Assembly: GCA_009782865.1 (NCBI GenBank)
Contig: WRIF01000075.1
Coordinates: 1-7,227, forward strand
Direction: 5' to 3'
Source: Promicromonosporaceae bacterium
GTDB taxonomy: Bacteria > Actinomycetota > Actinomycetes > Actinomycetales > Cellulomonadaceae
DNA length: 7,227 nucleotides
The notes beneath the pieces were generated by a model, which made no database searches, was not told the origin of the DNA, and saw only the letters and a program-made list of their open reading frames with translations. The position numbers and the translations under genes were made by a program. Shown in pieces: positions 5,322 to 7,227 of this stretch. The stretch's first letter is position 1. Each line of letters starts with the position of its first letter.

Positions 5322-7227
5322 CTAACCCTCGTGACGGGCGTGCCGCGGGTTGCCTGAGGCGTCCTGCTTGACCGTCTTGATCGCCATGCCAGCACCGAAC
5401 ATACCAGCGGCGACAATCAGTAGCAGGCTGACGGACGCACCGGTAACCGGAAGAGTCGGCCGGGTAGGAACGGTAGCAGTGCCACCAGAACCATTGCCCC
5501 CATTGCCACCTTCACCAGATCCGGACCCATCAGAGTCGTTATCGCGAAAGTTGCGCACCACGCCGGCGTCGACCGACTGGGAGTTACCCGCCTCTAGAAG
5601 GATCGGGGCCGCGGCGTATCCGGCAGACGTGACCATCGAGTGATCGCCAAGCACGGTGAAGCCGAACTCGTGCGTGTCGGTGGTCAGGTGGTCCACGTGG
5701 AAGCGAACCAGCTTGTGTCCAGGGGTCAATCCCTCGACCCGCCAGGTGCCGTCGGCGGCCGTCACGGTGGTGGCCAGCACCACCCGAGCCGGGTAGGAGA
5801 GCACCTCGACGCGCACGTCGGGCTTGCCCGCCGAGTCGGGGCCACGGACCCCGGTGCGGTTGGCGTCGTACCAGACCAGACCGCCGATGGCGCTAGCAGC
5901 GGGGACGGGGATGGGGCGGATGCCGGGGCGGCCGTCTTCACGCTCGTAGACCTCACTGCCAGGCGGCGGGGTCACGATCACAGAGACGTTGCCGTCCTCG
6001 TCACGGACGATCTCGTAGTCCCAGTCCGGGCCAGGCAGGCTCACGTTGATGTCAGCGTCGTCGTCAACATCCGGAATCGTAATCACGATCTGGTTGTTGT
6101 CCTCATCAACCTCATACTCGAAGCCAGGACGGTCAACATCAACGTCCACATACCGGCCGTCCTCGTCCTCGCCCTCCTCGACGATCACATTCGCCGGAGG
6201 GACCGGGGTGCTTCGCTGCCACACCCAGGTGTCGGCCAGCCGGGCTCCATCATGGGCGGCACCCATCAGGGCCATCAACTCGGCCGAGGTGAGCACGTCG
6301 GTGCCGGCCGGGTTGGCCGGGGTACCGTCAGCCACATTCACCCAATGACCGGTGAACAGGGCATTAGCGGGCACATTCTCCAGCATCAGGTTGTGGCCGT
6401 GCGCATTGTGGAAACCCGTCCCCAGCGTCAACTGAGAAAGGTTCACGGCCAATTCGAACATGTGAGCCATGTTGGTCACGTTCGAGGTGTCCCAGCCTGA
6501 CAGGTCCAGCGAGATCAACCCGCTGTTGTTCCAAAACATCATAGCCATGTTAACTACACTTGAGATGTCCCAACTGGACAGGTCCAGCGAAGTAAATCCG
6601 CTAGCGCCCTGAAACATCCCGGTCATGAGGGTCACGCTTGAAGTGTCCCAGCTGGACAGGTCAAGTGTGGTCAATCCCGTGGTGTGGAACATGTGGCTCA
6701 TGTTGGTCACGCTTGAAGTGTCCCAGTTGGAAACGTCAAGCGATATCAACCCGTGGGTATTGCTAAACATCGAACCCATGTCGGTTACGCTTGAGGTGTC
6801 CCAGTTGGAAACGTCGAGCGAAGTCAACCCGGAGGCAGACCCGAACATCGCGAACATGTTCGTTACGTTCGAGGTGTCCCAGTTGGAAACGTCAAGCGAA
6901 GTCAACGCGTCGGTATTCGAAAACGTTCTGGTCATGTTGGTTACGTTTGAGGTATTCCAGTTGGAGACATCGAGCGAAGTCAACTCGCGGGCGCGGCTGA
7001 ACATGTCACTCATGTCCCTCACGCTTGAGGTGTCCCAGCTGGAAACGTCGAGCGCGGTCAATCCATTCGCGTTACTGAACATCCGGGACATGTTGGTCAC
7101 TCTCGCGGTGTCCCAGCCGGAGACATCGAGCGAAGTCAACCCGCTTGCGTACTCAAACATGAAGCTCATGTTGGTCACTCTTGAGGTGTCCCAGTTGGAC
7201 AGGTCCAGGGCCCGCACCCCACTGACG
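5322..7227 (-). CDS. BspA-repeat LPVTG-anchored surface protein (5' end outside window)
   Basis: At least 634 residues, open to the window edge; the GTG at 7217 falls in the middle of a repeat and is not the real start. Numbering from that codon, residues 1-259 are ten DUF285/BspA-type leucine-rich repeats with consensus LTSLDVSNWDTSNVTNM..MF, and 260-285 look like a decayed or capping copy. Residues 345-435 form a strongly acidic, beta-rich region. Residues 442-555 (IGGLVWYDANRTGVRG... to ADGTWRVEGLTPG) resemble the SdrD B-like domain of staphylococcal and actinobacterial adhesins. A Ser/Gly/Asn-rich wall-spanning stretch (about 560-580) leads to LPVTG (589-593), a hydrophobic segment and a basic tail. 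A signal peptide would be expected upstream of the window. BspA-type repeats mediate binding to host matrix or co-aggregation in some oral bacteria; the ligand here is unknown. Confidence 0.95.
   Translation of the reverse strand, partial: VSGVRALDLSNWDTSRVTNMSFMFEYASGLTSLDVSGWDTARVTNMSRMFSNANGLTALDVSSWDTSSVRDMSDMFSRARELTSLDVSNWNTSNVTNMTRTFSNTDALTSLDVSNWDTSNVTNMFAMFGSASGLTSLDVSNWDTSSVTDMGSMFSNTHGLISLDVSNWDTSSVTNMSHMFHTTGLTTLDLSSWDTSSVTLMTGMFQGASGFTSLDLSSWDISSVVNMAMMFWNNSGLISLDLSGWDTSNVTNMAHMFELAVNLSQLTLGTGFHNAHGHNLMLENVPANALFTGHWVNVADGTPANPAGTDVLTSAELMALMGAAHDGARLADTWVWQRSTPVPPANVIVEEGEDEDGRYVDVDVDRPGFEYEVDEDNNQIVITIPDVDDDADINVSLPGPDWDYEIVRDEDGNVSVIVTPPPGSEVYEREDGRPGIRPIPVPAASAIGGLVWYDANRTGVRGPDSAGKPDVRVEVLSYPARVVLATTVTAADGTWRVEGLTPGHKLVRFHVDHLTTDTHEFGFTVLGDHSMVTSAGYAAAPILLEAGNSQSVDAGVVRNFRDNDSDGSGSGEGGNGGNGSGGTATVPTRPTLPVTGASVSLLLIVAAGMFGAGMAIKTVKQDASGNPRHARHEG
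5325..5453 (-). other. Sortase cell-wall sorting signal (LPVTG)
   Basis: LPVTG is encoded at 5439-5453. It is followed by a hydrophobic segment, ASVSLLLIVAAGMFGAGMAI, and a basic tail with Lys, Arg and His residues ending RHARHEG. A class A or E-type sortase would cut between T and G and link the protein to peptidoglycan. The tail after the membrane segment, about 18 residues, is longer than the usual 5-10. Confidence 0.93.
6441..7217 (-). repeat. Ten-unit 78-bp coding repeat array (BspA/DUF285)
   Basis: Ten consecutive units encode 26 residues each, except the seventh (LISLDVSNWDTSSVTNM, then SHMFHTTG), which has 25 because one codon is missing. The W-D-T/N-T core and N-M...MF block are kept in nearly every copy. 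The three copies nearest the C-terminus are the most divergent (LDLSSWDIS, VVNMAMMF). The array continues past the right edge of the window, since the last visible codons (VSG) are the end of another unit. Confidence 0.95.

Noticed and set aside
5640..6500. 286-codon plus-strand frame across the surface-protein gene
   Set aside because: It is antisense to the LPVTG protein. Its His/Val/Gly pattern mirrors the repeated coding sequence on the other strand.
6441..7227. CRISPR-like array because of the regular spacing
   Set aside because: The period is a coding 78 bp with no conserved repeat/unique spacer pattern, and the translation is a classic BspA/DUF285 repeat.

Overview
The window comes from a GC-rich Gram-positive bacterium, almost certainly an actinomycete (Actinomycetota). 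The evidence is the very GC-rich third codon positions, the short ATGA/GTGA gene overlaps, an actinobacterial-style NAD synthesis operon, and a surface protein with an LPVTG sortase signal. The combination of BspA-type repeats and an LPxTG anchor would fit a host-associated Actinomycetaceae-like organism, but that placement is an inference. No phage, insertion sequence, CRISPR array, tRNA or rRNA is visible.

Plus strand, 1-2325: the distal part of a de novo NAD operon. The window opens inside the last codons of what looks like nadB (L-aspartate oxidase). It overlaps nadC (quinolinate phosphoribosyltransferase) by 4 bases, and nadC overlaps a NifS/IscS-type cysteine desulfurase by 8 bases. NadB and NadA make quinolinate and NadC converts it to nicotinate mononucleotide. 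The desulfurase plausibly supplies sulfur for the [4Fe-4S] cluster of NadA, which would lie upstream of the window. All three proteins carry Pro/Ala/Arg-rich low-complexity additions, and two of these contain perfect short tandem DNA duplications.

Minus strand, 2340-2974: a compact two-gene module resembling a divergent HicA/HicB toxin-antitoxin pair. It converges on the NAD operon with only 14 bases between the stop codons. Minus strand, 3126-5107: a DesK/DesR-like two-component system, with a membrane HisKA_3 sensor kinase overlapping a NarL/LuxR-type response regulator by GTGA. A pair of inverted repeats follows it.

The 214-base gap at 5108-5321 holds a strong bulged hairpin, a palindrome flanked by direct repeats just before the kinase, and a large nested hairpin just after the next gene. 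Minus strand, 5322 to the right edge: the 3' part of a large surface-protein gene. It has ten 26-residue BspA/DUF285 repeats, an acidic region, an SdrD-B-like domain, a Ser/Gly-rich stretch and an LPVTG anchor. Its 5' end lies beyond the window.

Nothing here is clearly a new system. The most unusual points are the low-complexity insertions in successive NAD enzymes, the divergent HicAB-like module with an HTH-bearing antitoxin, and the structured intergenic region between the surface protein and the kinase.
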